This document shows, in pieces, positions 1 through 12,540 of a stretch of DNA of 64,000 bases. The position numbers and the translations under genes were made by a program. This DNA is from Sciurus carolinensis (taxonomy: Eukaryota > Chordata > Mammalia > Rodentia > Sciuridae): contig NC_062215.1 in the NCBI RefSeq assembly GCF_902686445.1, positions 24,264,750 to 24,328,749 on the forward strand, given 5' to 3'. A model generated the notes under the pieces. The model worked only from the letters and a program-made list of their open reading frames with translations, was not told the origin of the DNA and did not search any database. Each line of letters opens with the position of its first letter. Position 1 is the stretch's first letter.

Positions 1-1439
1 TCAGTTCCCCTGAGAATGTTCCTAATAGAAACATTCTCTTTTCACATTGAACTGGGCTCTGAGCCTCTGTGGAACAAGATTCCCAGAAAATGTCTGATAT
101 TTTTGTTCTCTTAACCATCAAAGTTTACTGTACGAGTGTTGTAAACAAGAGAATTCTTCTTCGAGAGAACAATCAATCAGCCCCTAACATGAAAGATCAA
201 TAAGTGCTTGATATATGTATGGGAAAAGCCAATCAATCATGGAAGTATTGGTTTATGATTACTTATTTCTCTTATTAGTGTGTGTGCATCATACATTATC
301 ATTAGTAAAGATGGGAAATTTGGATTCCTGAGCAGAGTAGATTTTGATATTCCAGGGTCAGCCCCCAAACATCATGTCTTTCCTCTGGATTGGCCCACAG
401 AGTCTTTGCTCCTAAAATCCAGCTTTGGAAATTTAATGCTTTCTTAGGATATCATAAATTATTAAGCAAATTGAGGATTCCAATTCAGCACAATTCCAAG
501 TGCTAGGAAAACAAGCCTGGGAACAGGAATTGTTCACCAAAGACAAACAGGTGCTCATTTTTCAGCACAAATAGTTTTGTGAAGAGATTTTCCTGAAGGA
601 AAAAGGAAATGGTCATCTGGGTGACCAGTGGATTAGTGGCATTGGAAAGGATCAGAGCTCAGTAGTTGGCTAAGACCTTGGGGAGCTTGGTGGCTTCTCC
701 GGTCTCTTTTAGGCTGGAAGTTCTTGGCAATCATTTTCTCTTTTTCTATTATTCAGAGTTTTGGTCTATAAATCATAATAAAAATGAATCATTAAATTTG
801 CCTCAATTGAGCCAGTTTTATTTATTGTTACATCTCAGGGAATTTGCTAACCTGAGGATTGATGGGCCTGGATACAGGCAAAGATATGTGAATGGAAGAA
901 AGAGGACTTGGGAAAGGCCGGGTGGTCAGTAAAAGCAGTTGGGGGGCTCCTGGCAATAACTCTGCGAAGCACACCCTCTAACTAAGAGCGGAGTGTCCTG
1001 AGAAGAGGAATGTGTCATCTGGATGGAGGGTCGGAGAGCCCAGGAGTTTGAGGGAATGTTCGGCCTCAAGTGCGAGGCTCCTGGTCTGAATCCTGAGCAG
1101 GACAAGCATCTGTTTAGGGTGTGAGTGCATAATGATCAAGTCAAGGCCAGAGAGGTGTGCTGGACCTTGCTGGCAATGGAGGCGTGTGCAAAAAACAGTG
1201 GGCATGCAAACGTATGTGACAGAAAAACCATAAGTTGCAAAGGTGAGAAGGGATGTGAAACAGGGCGGTAAGGAAAGAGACAAGAGAGCAGCACAGAACT
1301 TGAACTTTAGCTGAAGAAGAGAAAGGATAAAGGAAAGGTAAACACTTTGCAGATGGGAGAAAACAAGGTGCCAAGTGCAGAATTCAGGAACAATGGAGAC
1401 GGCAGCATTTCAGAGCTGATAGAATTGTGATACCATGTG

Positions 1440-1725
1440 AGACGGGCGTATTAATATGTATTCCATAAACTGCGCAGCTCGCAGCTCTGCACCGCTCTGT
1501 TTTGCTCTGACCGCAGTACCAGCCTCAGGCACCACAACACAATTTGGAAACAATGTGACGGAAATGTTTAATCTGCTCGGCCCATCTGTGCTGCGTATTT
1601 CTCCAGATCTCCCTGAGAGAGGCGCCTTGAATCTCCACATTGCCTTTAATATTCTCCTAAATCACCTCCCCACTGCACTTCAAGGGCCATTGCTACAATA
1701 TCACAGGTTCATCTAAAGTGCAATG
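1440..1725. promoter_or_regulatory. Candidate conserved block with reading frames on both strands
   Basis: About 280 bp with more CpGs than its surroundings and no repeat content. An 86-codon frame on the plus strand (1456-1716) overlaps a 76-codon frame on the minus strand (1410-1640). I see no splice sites or known protein similarity for either. It ends at a G8 run (1724-1731). A conserved non-coding element is the simplest reading. Confidence 0.25.
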
Positions 1726-4700
1726 GGGGGGGTGGTTGGGGGAGAAGCAGGCCGGGAGATTTTTTATTTTAAAATAATTTCCAGAGATTGTCTTTTCTGC
1801 TTCCTTTAAAAAAAAAAAACAAAAAGAAGAAGAAGAAAAAGTTATTCTACTGTTGCCGTAAGGTTATTGAGGTTGTTTGGTGCAAAACAGGGTAGGATAG
1901 AGTGGAATCATTCTCCAAAGACTTATTTTTATTAATCTCGATTCTCTCAATTGGACATGGGAGGGGTGAGCAGCTGCTCAATTTCTCCTCTCCTCTTCTT
2001 GCACCTTGCTAGGGTGAGGTGCTCATTTGGGGCTGGGACTTTCTCCTTTATGTTTATGGTGTCGGTTCCTAGTTTGGTAGTTTCCAGGGCCAACCTTGAC
2101 CCTGCTCTGCTCTAAACAAAGCCATCCTGTTCAAGACAAAGTATACATTTAGTCCCTGGCCATCACGCCCTCATCAGGAAAGGACACTGATTATATTTTT
2201 AAATTTTAGCTGAACACCTTATATTTTCTCTCTTTCCATACAGATGTTGGGTGTCGTGTGTCCGCTGCCTTCCCCGGCTCAGTTCTGCTAGATTCAGCTA
2301 TCTGGGGGCTAGAATGTAGGAAGCTGGAGTGGGTTTCGGAGAAAGAGGGGATGACAAGTCACCATGTTTCAAAACCCAGACAAATGGAAGAGAGTTGCAC
2401 ATCACCAAGAAAATTAGGATTCCTTTTGCTTTGTGAATTAAAGAAATGAATAATTTAATCCTCAAGATTGTTCCAGTGAGGGAAAGGCAACGTCCCAGTT
2501 GCGGAGCCCTACAGCCTGTCGGTGTGTTACATCATCTGCACACATAGGCGTTTCCATGACAACAGCTTATAGCTTCATTTCCTGGATCCCTCTAGGGGGT
2601 GTCACAGCCAGATCCACCTGCTTTTCACCCTACCCTCGGTGGGGTCATGGTAAGGTCGCCAGAATAAATGAACGCGGGTACTAATGATCTGTTTACTGCT
2701 GTTTATGCTCTGTGTGTGTCAGGGGCATGCACATTTAGAGAGCTCATTATGGTTGCAATTAGAATGCACCATCGCTAGATATTTAACTCCTTTTTCTTTT
2801 AAATTAGCATTTTAATAACATTCTTTGAGCAGAGAAACAAAATGACCATTTTTCACGGACAAACTTCTAGCTGTAGGTGCAACTTTAATGGCAAAGTTGT
2901 GAAGGGGAAAGAAGGGAGAAAAAAGGGCCATTTTTACTACTTTCACCCTCCTCCTTACCAAAAGGATATTTTTATTTGCTTTCTAACACACTCAATTTCC
3001 TAAATTTGTTTTGAATCCAATTATTTTGGGTGGTTTAAAGTACCGCACTCTTGTTGGACGGAAATTAGCAGCGATTGAAATTAACTTTTTATGTGACCTG
3101 TGAAAGGGGCTAAAATAATTACAAGTGTGTAGAAGAAATCCTCCTCTAAAAGACCCTTGCTGTAGGACTGGGCTGTGATCTGATGACAGCATTATCAGAA
3201 TATTTCTATACTGTAATTGTGAGAGCTTTTTTTTTTTTTTCTTAAAAAGGTGATTGCAATTATTGTTTCTATTTTCGAATTCTCAGGATTATTTTATAGA
3301 GGGTAAGTGATGATAAAAACTTATCACTATAGGCAGAATAAATAAGAAACAGAATCCAAACAATCACAGCATGATTCATCCCTTAAAAATGGTCAGATCT
3401 TGGAGCATCAAAAACCAGGAGAGTTGAAACAGGAAAGAGGCGCTGCAGAGACTCACTTGGTCAGAATGTTCCTAAGGCATTGCTTTTCAGGAACCAGTCA
3501 ACACCTTCTCTAGGTGTTTACAGATGCTCTGTTTGTGTAAAGTACAGTGAAAAATAACAATTTGAATGTTTCGATTATCTTTCCCAGTCTGTTCCATTTT
3601 CATTATTTATTTCCTATAAATCGGGACCTTGCTGAACATAATTCTGCAGACAAGGAGGTGGATGGGACAGGCGATGCGAAGGAGGAGATGGATGGTGGGT
3701 GCACGTAAGATAGATGCTATGCGTTTATGAAAAGGAGCAGTACAGTATGCCTGCGTGTGAACATCCACAAAGTAGAGCCAGCGAGCGTGTAAACCATAAC
3801 GGGTATTTATAGATGGGGAAAAAAAGGTGCAAGGAAGACTTGTGTGGGAACAGGCACAGAGAGCCTGGGAAGACGTGCTTTTTCCTACCCTCCTGGCATC
3901 CACGTCCAAGTTCCGCCTAAGATGTCCCATGCTTGCTGTGGCTCCTGTGAAACTCACAAGCCTTACCATGACAACAGTCGGGGATTTCACAGCCAGAAGA
4001 CTTGGGAGGTCAATAGTTGAAAAGCAAGAGTTAGAAAGAGAGATCTTTATCCACAGCAAAACAATTCCACTAACACCCCCACCCCACAATGATAGAAGGA
4101 AGAGAACATTTAAAGACACAGCAGGAAAAAAAAAAAAAAAAACCTTTCTAAAAATGCAAGTTTAAAATGTTTATGCTTTTGCATCAGCCTCGTTGCACCT
4201 TAGAATCTGCCATTTCATAAATAAAATACGGATGGCGTAGACTATAATTTGGTGATAGCTACCCCAGGACATATCTAGATGCACTTCTGTTATTTTAATT
4301 AAATACTGCATTATGGTTTGTGACAACTACATAGCTACAGCGTAAATGAATTCAGAATTAAAGTGTTACTTAGGCATCCAGTAATTTTTGTTTCATTCCT
4401 CAGTTTTACAAAGCAAATAGCTATAAAATCAAGATGTTTGTTCATTTACAGATGGAGTAGGATTGTTGTCGCTGGTTTTTTTCCCCCCTCCTTAATCCTC
4501 ATGCACAAAAAGAAGACAGAGCTCAGAATCTGGCTCCCAACACTCTTAGCTTATGAGCCACATCACAAAGAAAAACACATCCTCTTGACTATAATGTGAA
4601 ATGCTGAATATTAATTGCTGGTATTATGCTTATCTTTCTAGCCGGGTTCTGTCTTTTACCAATTACTCTGATGGGCTGCAATCTTGCTTTGCCAGGGGAT

Positions 4701-5449
4701 TTTTCTCCTTTGTTTAACAGTTAGAAACCTATTTGATTTTATTTTATTAAAAAAGAATCATAAAGTTCATAATGCTCCGTGGAAGTTTTTAGCATTTGGA
4801 ACTCTTCCCAAATACAGAATATTAGTAGGAACAGAGAAACTACCGAATCTCTTTGCTAAAAAGATGATGCACATTTCTGCATTTAAAAGAAAATATTTTT
4901 TCATTTTACCATATTAATGTTTGCTTAATGAAACTGGAGATACAATTTGATAGAATCAATTGGTTTGTTTAAAATGTCACTTCACTAACAAATCATGAGA
5001 AAAGTTCAGAATATTCTTATCTATCAAGTGCAGATTTTCACACAATATGATAGAGTAAAAGGATTTTTGTTCATATCTGAGGATTTAATTGCATCTTAAA
5101 TGTGTCATATGTCAAGATGAAAATTTTTAAATAGCAAGTTTTCTGAAACCATTGTCTATTATTTCTGGCCTGAGAAGCAATATGATCTTTTTATTAACCC
5201 TAAATACCATACATCTGTGAATGTCTACAAATTCCAGCTTTCTGTATTCTAATCCATTATCCTAAATCCCCCATAACGAATCCTATAACCTGCAAAGAAA
5301 TTACTGTTCTGTCTATTTGCGATGAGGCTATAATTTGCTTCAATATTTCGTGAGTTTAGTTGGAGAACTGAATCCATCCAATACCAAGAAATCCTGGCAG
5401 AAGAGGTTTGGGGAGGCTGAACTCTTTTCAAGAAAATAATTACACATAA

Positions 5450-5940
5450 ACAAAGCTTTTGCGACTCCTTTTAAATAGGGCATCTCACCGAAATGTCATC
5501 CAGCCTCTTTGGCAGATTAGTGAGGAGTTTATTACTAAATCTCTGTCTAATAAACGTGCAGTTGACTCTGGAGGAGCTGCTTGTTATAATACTGGCGGCG
5601 GGAAATGGAGGGAATGTCACAGTTAAAGACACAAATTTTCCCTGTAATATATTCGAATGGAAACCTCTGAATCCAATACTACATGGGCATATCTAATAAA
5701 TTCACAATATTTCAGTCTCAACAGCCTTCACCGGTTAGTTTTAAAGATTTATGTGGTAAAAAATTACTCGGTGATGAATATGGTTTATTCTGTGCAGTAT
5801 TGGAGGTATAAGGAATTAAACTACCGTCTTTAACAGTGAATTTATTATTACCTCTGTCAAAAGACGAAGCCTTTAACAGCATTTGTTATAAATTCACTGC
5901 AAAATAAATGGCTGGAATTTTTTACACCGGAGTTTGTACA
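5450..5940. promoter_or_regulatory. Candidate conserved non-coding element
   Basis: This stretch is AT-rich, free of repeats and packed with homeodomain-type cores: TAATA, TTATTA and AATAAA-like runs recur, alongside isolated CpGs (GGCGGCGG at 5595, ATTCGAA near 5652). It includes blocks such as GGCAGATTAGTGAGGAG and CTGCTTGTTATAATACTGG that look non-random. No conservation data were available, so the call is inference from composition and from the absence of transposons. Confidence 0.3.
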
Positions 5941-6056
5941 GCATCGGGTGATTCTGAGCATTAACCTAACACTGCTATGGCTTGTGTGGTTCTAGGTAAA
6001 CATTTCTGTCTGGGCCTTGTAGTTAATTATCTGGTGTGGGACTTTCCACCTGACTG

Positions 6057-6058
<2 letters not shown>

Positions 6059-6100
<42 letters not shown>
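6059..6100. repeat. (GT)21 microsatellite
   Basis: An uninterrupted alternating GT tract of 42 bp. It is probably length-polymorphic and can adopt Z-DNA. Confidence 0.98.
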
Positions 6101-6101
<1 letters not shown>

Positions 6102-6887
6102 GAAAGTGAAGGGTCCTGTCTAGGACAATAGTTTAGCAATAAGGAGATTAAAGAGGAAAATTCTAATCGTAGTCTCTTTTTACAAAACAAGTTAGGATTT
6201 GCAGGATAGGGTTGATGTGCAGTTGGGCCCCTTGTTAGCAGGTTTACATGCGTGCGTATGCACACACACATAAACACCCTCTCCCTTTTGTCCTCTCTTG
6301 GAATGGGTGTCCCCTCATTTATAAAAATTACCTGGAAGGAATGAGGCTGCCAGGGTTTGTTCTAGACGATTGGTTCCTGTCTGGGGGAAAGGAATGGCCT
6401 CTACTGAATTTGACCGGTGTATGACCGTTGCCTTCCAGCTGACCCCAAATCCCATTCCCATCCTCCTAACTCTATAGCCTCCCATAGGGGTTATTAATGA
6501 GAGAAAACACCATCATCATCATCATCTTCGTCATCACAACACAGTGTTGACCTGCTTGTTAACATGAAATGGGGTGGTGGGGACAGCTTCTGCTTCTCTC
6601 CTGTACCATCATAAATAAGAAAAGATATTTTCTGATGGTACCCCCTGCCTGCCCCCTTCGGTTAGGTCAGAGGTGAATAATAGCTCTTTGACAGGCATTG
6701 ATCAGTTTGATCACACTGTTTGGGCAGTCTGTGCCCCAGGCCTACATCCTCCCCACTAACTACCCCCAAATTACCTCCCAAATAACCCCACCCATCCCCC
6801 ACTCAGCTAAGCAGAGGGTATGGTGCCTGAGGAAGTCCTAAATGGACACTAGATGTCACCAAACACCTCCTTTCCCTCAGAGCCCTG

Positions 6888-6892
<5 letters not shown>

Positions 6893-6919
<27 letters not shown>
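6893..6919. repeat. A27 homopolymer
   Basis: A run of 27 adenines with no SINE body upstream, so it is not an obvious retroposon tail. Confidence 0.95.
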
Positions 6920-6922
<3 letters not shown>

Positions 6923-9070
6923 ATCTTTCATTTAAAGCAATTGAAGGAATTAACTCAGCTGTTTTTATGAGGGTCGTTGTCACATTCAACGAAGCACACT
7001 TAAAAGAGGAAGTATTGCTGCATTTAGACAATTCTTATAACAAAATCTCTTTTGGAGAGGATGGGGTCAAAGCAGGGGAAAAGTCTACATTCTTAAGTAG
7101 TCCTTGGAGGGAGTAGGGAGAAAAAACTGGGTTTTAAAAATCCCATTGTAACAGACATGGTGCTATGTGAGCATATTCCAGGTGGGCTGGGATCGCCCTG
7201 CTGGGTTCAGATGACTAGATGCTGGGTTTGGAGCCAGGATCCAGCCTGAGTTTAAGTAGATTCTTCCCAGATCACAAAGTGTGTCCATTCTTGTCCACAT
7301 AAGGCCCTTGGCCATCTGACAGCTTCATGTGTGCCATGTTAACTTGACCTCATCTGTAAAATTCCCTGTTTCTATCAGCAGAGAAAGCCTGGTGTGTTTG
7401 AACCTTTCTTCCCCAGCTAAGACAGAACGCAAGTGTCAGCTTTACATGGTGCCCAACTTGTTGCTCCAAGGCTGATTTCCACGGAAATAAGACACTGGAT
7501 AAGGTCTTAGAGGAGCTTCAGACCAACTCACAAAGCACACCAGCCAAGCCCAAGAGATATCCCCACCTGGCTCAATTTACCTTAAACTCATTCAGGGGCC
7601 TCTTTTCCTTTCTAGTAATTGATTAAGAATTTCTCTCTTTAATTTGCCTTTGTCTGTTGGACAGCCATGTTACCATCATAAATTACTTTTGGGACATGAA
7701 ACTTATTTTTCAAATGGGCGTTCATTTAAGAGTTATCTCAAATAGTGGAGGAAGTACTTTATTATTTAGTAGTCAGGGGGAAGTCAGGGTCACTATCCTG
7801 AAAGCTGGATCTTGTGACTTGTCTTATCCAAATAGAGGCTTCTTATCTTTCTTTCTTGTCCTTATAACGAGTCACCATAGTGGTGCTGATCCAGGTCCAC
7901 AGAAGGGCCTTATGATCTTCAAATAAAAGGAACTAAGCCAGGGCACAGTGTTATCGCACGGAGGGTGATTCAGCACCTGCCCTGTCATGCCTGGTGCCCA
8001 GGCTGAATGGATTTTTGGAGTACACCTGTTGTTGAACCCCTGCCAAGTACTGATGGCCACTAACCCCCAAATCACTTTTCCCCGCTGTTGATGTTTGGAA
8101 TGTCAGACAGGACTGAGCAGCAGCCGGCGTGTATTTCAAACACAGCAGATGGATTTTTATATTAGCTCCTATTTCATGTTCAGGCAGAGCGACCGCCACA
8201 CTAAAACCTCAGCCTCAGTGCTGCCGAGTTTGCTTCTGTGAGATTAATTCTGTGAAATTAATTGGGACAAGATTGAAAAGGAAATTAAAATGCAGCTGAG
8301 TGAACAGGCCTTTCAAACACCTTTTTCCTGCTCTATTCAAACTTGAATTCTGCAGTGGTCGCTGGCATCGTGGGAAGTAATTTACGAGAGGCAGGCTCTC
8401 AGGAGCCATCGGTTACGTATGAAGAGACCTGCACCAGCGCCACAATCTGGAGCCACTGAAGAGCGCTAAACACCCCGCTGTGGCCTGAGCTGTGGCCTGG
8501 CTCCAGGGAGGAAGGGAAGTTCAGTCCCTTCCCAGAGAAAGCTGTTCAGAAAGAAATATCTAGGCCCAAAAGGAAGGCAGGGACATTCTCTGGATGTTCA
8601 GATCTGCTTCATTATTAAAATTTCCCATTAATATATTTTAAGACCCAAATTGGAAGTCAGTGAGTTAAGTGGGCATGAAGCTGCATGGGGCTTAAGAAAT
8701 GCATGTCCATGTTGGGAGGAGGTCAGCAGGAGTCTTCCTGCTGACTGCTTGTTGGTTCCTATTTTGGAGCTTAGGTACATGGCTTTGGCATCTCCTGGAA
8801 GAGAACTTTGGAGACTATCAGATGTCAGTGATGAAATCTCCCGGAACAGTAAAAGCACAGTGACTTTCCACATAGACTTCTTCAATGGCGGTTTTCTATA
8901 TTGAAGTGAGAGCCTATTGTGTCTTAGAGGGTCTCTATGAAGAGTTCTGGGCATATGGACCACATTCTTTTCTCTCTGAATTCACCAACAATTTAGTGAA
9001 CTCCTGGTATGTGCCCGACATGGACTAAAAGGTTTATTATTAGTAGAATGGAACAGAATGCAATGATAGT

Positions 9071-9225
9071 TTCCATTTCCTGGGTGCCAAACACTTCTTT
9101 ACCCATATATTTAGTGGAAGCATCATAACAACCCTGTGAATAAAACTTATCCTACTTTTTACAGATGAGGAAATTGAGGATTAGCAAGATTAAGTGACTT
9201 TTTCCAGGGTCAGGTAAATAACATC
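9071..9225 (+). repeat. MIR relic
   Basis: It contains CATAACAACCCTGTGAATA, then TTTTTACAGATGAGGAAATT and GATTAAGTGACTTTTTCCAG, matching the conserved core and 3' part of the ancient tRNA-derived SINE MIR in plus orientation. It is diverged, as expected for that age. Confidence 0.8.
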
Positions 9226-9349
9226 TGTTGTTACTAGTTTCTCTGAGAACAGGACAGGTGATGGGCATTTGGTTAACTATGGAGTGCATCTTTCTTCAGG
9301 CAGTCGTCTCTGGAGAAGTTTTTTTTTTCTGTCTCTCATTTTCTTTTTC

Positions 9350-9562
9350 TCTCTCTCTTTTTTGTACCAGGAATTGAACCCAGGGGTGCTTAACCACTGA
9401 GCCACACCCCTAGACCTCTTTTTATTTTTCATTTTGAGACAGGGTCTTTCTGAGTTACTTAGTGTTTCACTAAGTTACTGGGCCTGGCTTTGAACTCGCA
9501 ATCCTCCTGCCTCAGTCTCCCAAGTCAGTGGGACTGCAGGGGTGCTCCGCCACCACGTCCAG
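9350..9562 (-). repeat. B1-dID SINE, minus strand
   Basis: Read on the plus strand, the reversed ID-like part comes first (GTACCAGGAATTGAACCCAG, ACCACTGAGCCACACCCCTA). A T-rich joint and the reversed B1 part (GAGACAGGGTCTTTCTGAG, AATCCTCCTGCCTCAG) follow. The T-rich stretch before 9364 is the A tail of the element. It is moderately diverged. Confidence 0.9.
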
Positions 9563-9712
9563 ATTTCTTTTTTTTTTTTAGGATAAATCCCTCTCTTTCT
9601 GGGATCATTCCTACTCAAAGGCAAGACTCAAAGACTCCCCTAAGGTTGGGCCTAGGATTCTAGGACTCAAGGCTGGATCCTATTTGGGTGTCTATTAAGA
9701 AACAGCAGACAG

Positions 9713-9800
9713 GGATGGGGGTGTAGCTTAGAGGTAAGGACTTACCTAACATGAATGAGGCCACCCCCTCCCTCCCCCAAAGGAAGAAAAGAAAGAAACA
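9713..9800 (+). repeat. Degraded ID SINE
   Basis: GGGATGGGGGTGTAGCTTAG followed by AGGTAAGGACTTACCTAACATG resembles an old ID body, followed by an A/G-rich tail. The reading is weak because the box B part is replaced by C-rich sequence. Confidence 0.45.
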
Positions 9801-10118
9801 GCAGGACACAGCAGGAGTCCTGGACTCAAATCTGCCATCTTTCTCTTCTTCCTCAATTCCTTGTCCCACTTCCCTACCCAAGAGCCTTCCTTCTTCTAGT
9901 TCAATCTTCTCTTCACAACATTCCTTTTATCAGACAAAGAGAGTGGGGAGAGCAGCTGCATCTATGAGATCTGAAGACAGAAGAGCTAGTAGCCGGAACT
10001 TTTGTTGTTGTTCAAACTGGGTAAGTAATTGAAACAAAGACACATTTTTGTGTGGGACCCCCGTAGCTGTTTTACAGCTCTGGCCCACCGTGTGGGAAGG
10101 GGAATGTCCGAGGTAGCG

Positions 10119-10195
10119 AGAACTTTACCTGTGTCCAATACGATTCCCTCATTTTACAAGTGAGGAAATGAATCCAGGTAAGCTGAGCCACGTGG
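10119..10195 (+). repeat. Possible MIR fragment
   Basis: CCCTCATTTTACAAGTGAGG followed by AAATGAATCCAGGTAAGC resembles the MIR core. It is short and diverged. Confidence 0.4.
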
Positions 10196-10789
10196 TTGCT
10201 TCTTGTGCTTTCTCAGGGAAACAGGCTTCCCCAGGTTTCTGGAAAGTGGGCCTTTGATGCTCAACAAAGGTGCTACTGGCTAGAGTGGGATAAATTTAGA
10301 ATCCACAGGAGAGATAATCCCAGAGTATTAACGACTGAACTTCTGAATCAAAAGATGGCTAGAATCTTCTGTGTCTGAATCAATTCATTTGTGCTTCTTA
10401 GACACAAACGAATGGACTGGGTCATCTTTTAAAGTTCCTTCTTGTCCAAGGACTCTGAGTTAGGTAATAGAATTAAGGCAAATTCAATCTGAGATGCTTC
10501 CCAAGCCAACATTAACTGGAAGCTTTGTGAGGGAAAGTTTGTTGGGTTCCTACCATCTGGTTTCCTCCTCAGATAAGCAGAGATTAGTAACATGGGGAAG
10601 GGAAGCTGGTGTACCTTTGCGGGGTCGGGGGAGAAATGCAGTATTACCATGGTAAGGGATGTGAATGGACTCAGAACCTTCCAGAAGAGAGGAGAAAGAA
10701 GCTGATAGAACCAGAGCAGTAAGGTATTTTCACTTACTGAATCAAACTCTGACAGATTAGCTTTTAGTAATGGAGGAGGGGAAGAGAAG

Positions 10790-10795
<6 letters not shown>

Positions 10796-10823
<28 letters not shown>
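10796..10823. repeat. A28 homopolymer
   Basis: An uninterrupted run of 28 adenines after a purine-rich stretch, with no recognisable SINE body in front. Confidence 0.95.
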
Positions 10824-10824
<1 letters not shown>

Positions 10825-12439
10825 ATGTGGGGCTGGTTTCCCCCATGTTCCTTGGGAATCTCTTAAAAATACCATAGCCATGGTAACCACAGACAGCTCT
10901 ATATTGCAGGACAGGTCATTGCACAGCCCCTTCTAACTGGAGGAAAGGGACCCCCAGTGAGAAGCCATTAACAAAGGCAAAAGACATGCAAAACAAACAA
11001 AATAATCATGACTGAGAGAGAGGGCCAGCAGACAGTCTGGCTCTGTTCTCCCCCCTCCTGCTGCAGGCACCTCCAGACAATGTAAACAGTTAATTTGTTC
11101 ACCTGCAGGCTCTGGGCAAACAGAGGCCTGGTCACACCTGAGTGGATAACTCGATTACCCCTGTAATGCCAGTGTGGTAATGTACACAAATTCTATTACA
11201 CGGCAAACCTTGCTTTCGGGCATTTGAAATACCAATCAGGCCAATGTCCACTCCCTTCTTTGCTTCCAATTTATTCTTGGTGTATTGGAGCTGCACCGAA
11301 ATGGCACTAGGGTGGTGTTGAGTTAGGGATCTAGGAGAAATCACTAGAAGATTAGGCACTCACTCAGCAGGGCCTGTAGGCCTCCTACTCTCCTGCAAAG
11401 GGTTAGGTCTGAATTTAGTCCTTGTTTAAGGGGCCTGATTCATTGGAACCACTGAAAGATACCTCAGGTACAGACTTGGTCTGTTTCTCAAGGAGCTTAT
11501 AGTGTATTTCAAACCCAGACAAGCCCTTGGCCTTGTTAGTAATATTCATAGAATAAAGATAAATGGTAAATGATGAGTTAACAACATGATGGACTTTCAT
11601 AAAGGTTATGAAACCCACCTGCTCAGCAATTAAAGAGCAAATTGTACCTATTTCAAAAGTATGCTTGTAGATATGGACTAGCTGCATAGAAAGAGACCTT
11701 TCTAATACTATCTTTAGGGACAGAACCTAATATTTTAGGCTGCTTATAGAACATGGGTGGTCCCTTACAAGAATGGTAGGTCCTGAATCCTCAAACTGTT
11801 GCCCATGAGTTTGGAATCTAGACATCAGGAAAGGATTAGCAATAATTCTTTTTTTTTTTTTTTTAAACCCTATTCCTTTCTGATCAACAATACCATTTGT
11901 GAGACGGTCAGCTGGGTCTGTGGGTTAACTTATGATTGAGGAAGAGAATGGAGTTAGCTGGCCTGTGCAGGATTGGATTCACTATCTTGGCCTTATCAGC
12001 ACTTGCTCAAACCAATTGAGCTAAATAGCTCTGACTCCTCCCCCCATAGGTAATTATATTACAGTCTCGTTTATCTACAAATGAAATAAGAAGGCAGCTT
12101 ACTTAGCCGGAATGTTTTCAATAGTATTATATGGTAATAAATTATGTACATAGCAATGACCTTTAAGTATCACAGTCCTTGAAAAGGATCAAATTTCGAT
12201 TTGGCAGAATTTTAGTGTTATGTTTACTATATTTCGAAATTTGAAAATTGATCTCTGAATATGAATTTTCAATTAAACTACCCCCTGGCAATTATAAAGA
12301 AATGGAAATTTATTCTATGTGTGAGGGAGCCATGTAACTTACCCTGAAAAGTGTTATAACACAGAATAATTCTGATTGTGGTGACCATCAAGAATGAAAA
12401 AAATTGACTTTGGGTCCAAGTCCCACACTCTGTCCTTAC

Positions 12440-12540
12440 CTTGCTCAGAATGCGAATGAGGTCACCCCGTTGGAAGGACAGTTCGTCTGGCTGTTCACCA
12501 TAGCAATCCCACAGTCCCTGGTAATAACTGGCATAGTCCA
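12440..12540 (-). CDS. SKAP1: SKAP1 coding exon: first half of SH3 domain
   Basis: This 101-bp exon lies between the acceptor TTTGATCAG and the donor GTAAGGA. TG completes a valine codon; then come 33 codons starting [16 protein letters not shown] and ending [23 protein letters not shown] is the ALYDY-like strand of the SH3 fold, DELSFQRGD is the RT-loop and diverging turn, and LIRILSK is the next strand. The two tyrosines of DYASYY belong to the ADAP-binding motif. Human SKAP1 has WDCHGDQPDE, so Y and E replace H and D. The rest of SH3 (the segment with the paired tryptophans) must come from an exon before position 1: I searched 1-12439 on the minus strand and did not find it. The ATG-initiated reading that continues past the donor is intronic. 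Confidence 0.97.

Larger units (their letters stand above)
1..9060. other. SKAP1: Terminal SKAP1 intron, transposon-free left part
   Basis: More than 9 kb without any ID, B1-dID, MIR or L2 sequence that I can recognise, while the next 11 kb carry more than a dozen SINEs. It holds homopolymer runs, one (GT)n tract and several blocks with TAAT-type motifs and retained CpGs (about 1440-1720, 2690-3080, 4150-4920, 5450-5940 and 8080-8400). Reading frames here (longest 170 codons on the minus strand at 3607-4119) show no splice context or similarity I know. By position it is intron 3' of the first SH3 exon, but it could hold regulatory elements of SKAP1 or of neighbouring genes. Confidence 0.6.

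Noticed and set aside
3607..4119. 170-codon open frame on the minus strand, longest in the window
   Set aside because: No recognisable domain, no splice-site logic, overlapping frame on the other strand, and low-complexity runs. Treated as chance.
10429..10890. 153-codon open frame on the minus strand
   Set aside because: It crosses the A28 run (poly-Phe) and has no similarity I know.
1..12439. Final SKAP1 exon (rest of SH3, stop, 3' UTR)
   Set aside because: I searched the minus strand for the paired-tryptophan SH3 segment and saw no match. It is most likely left of the window.
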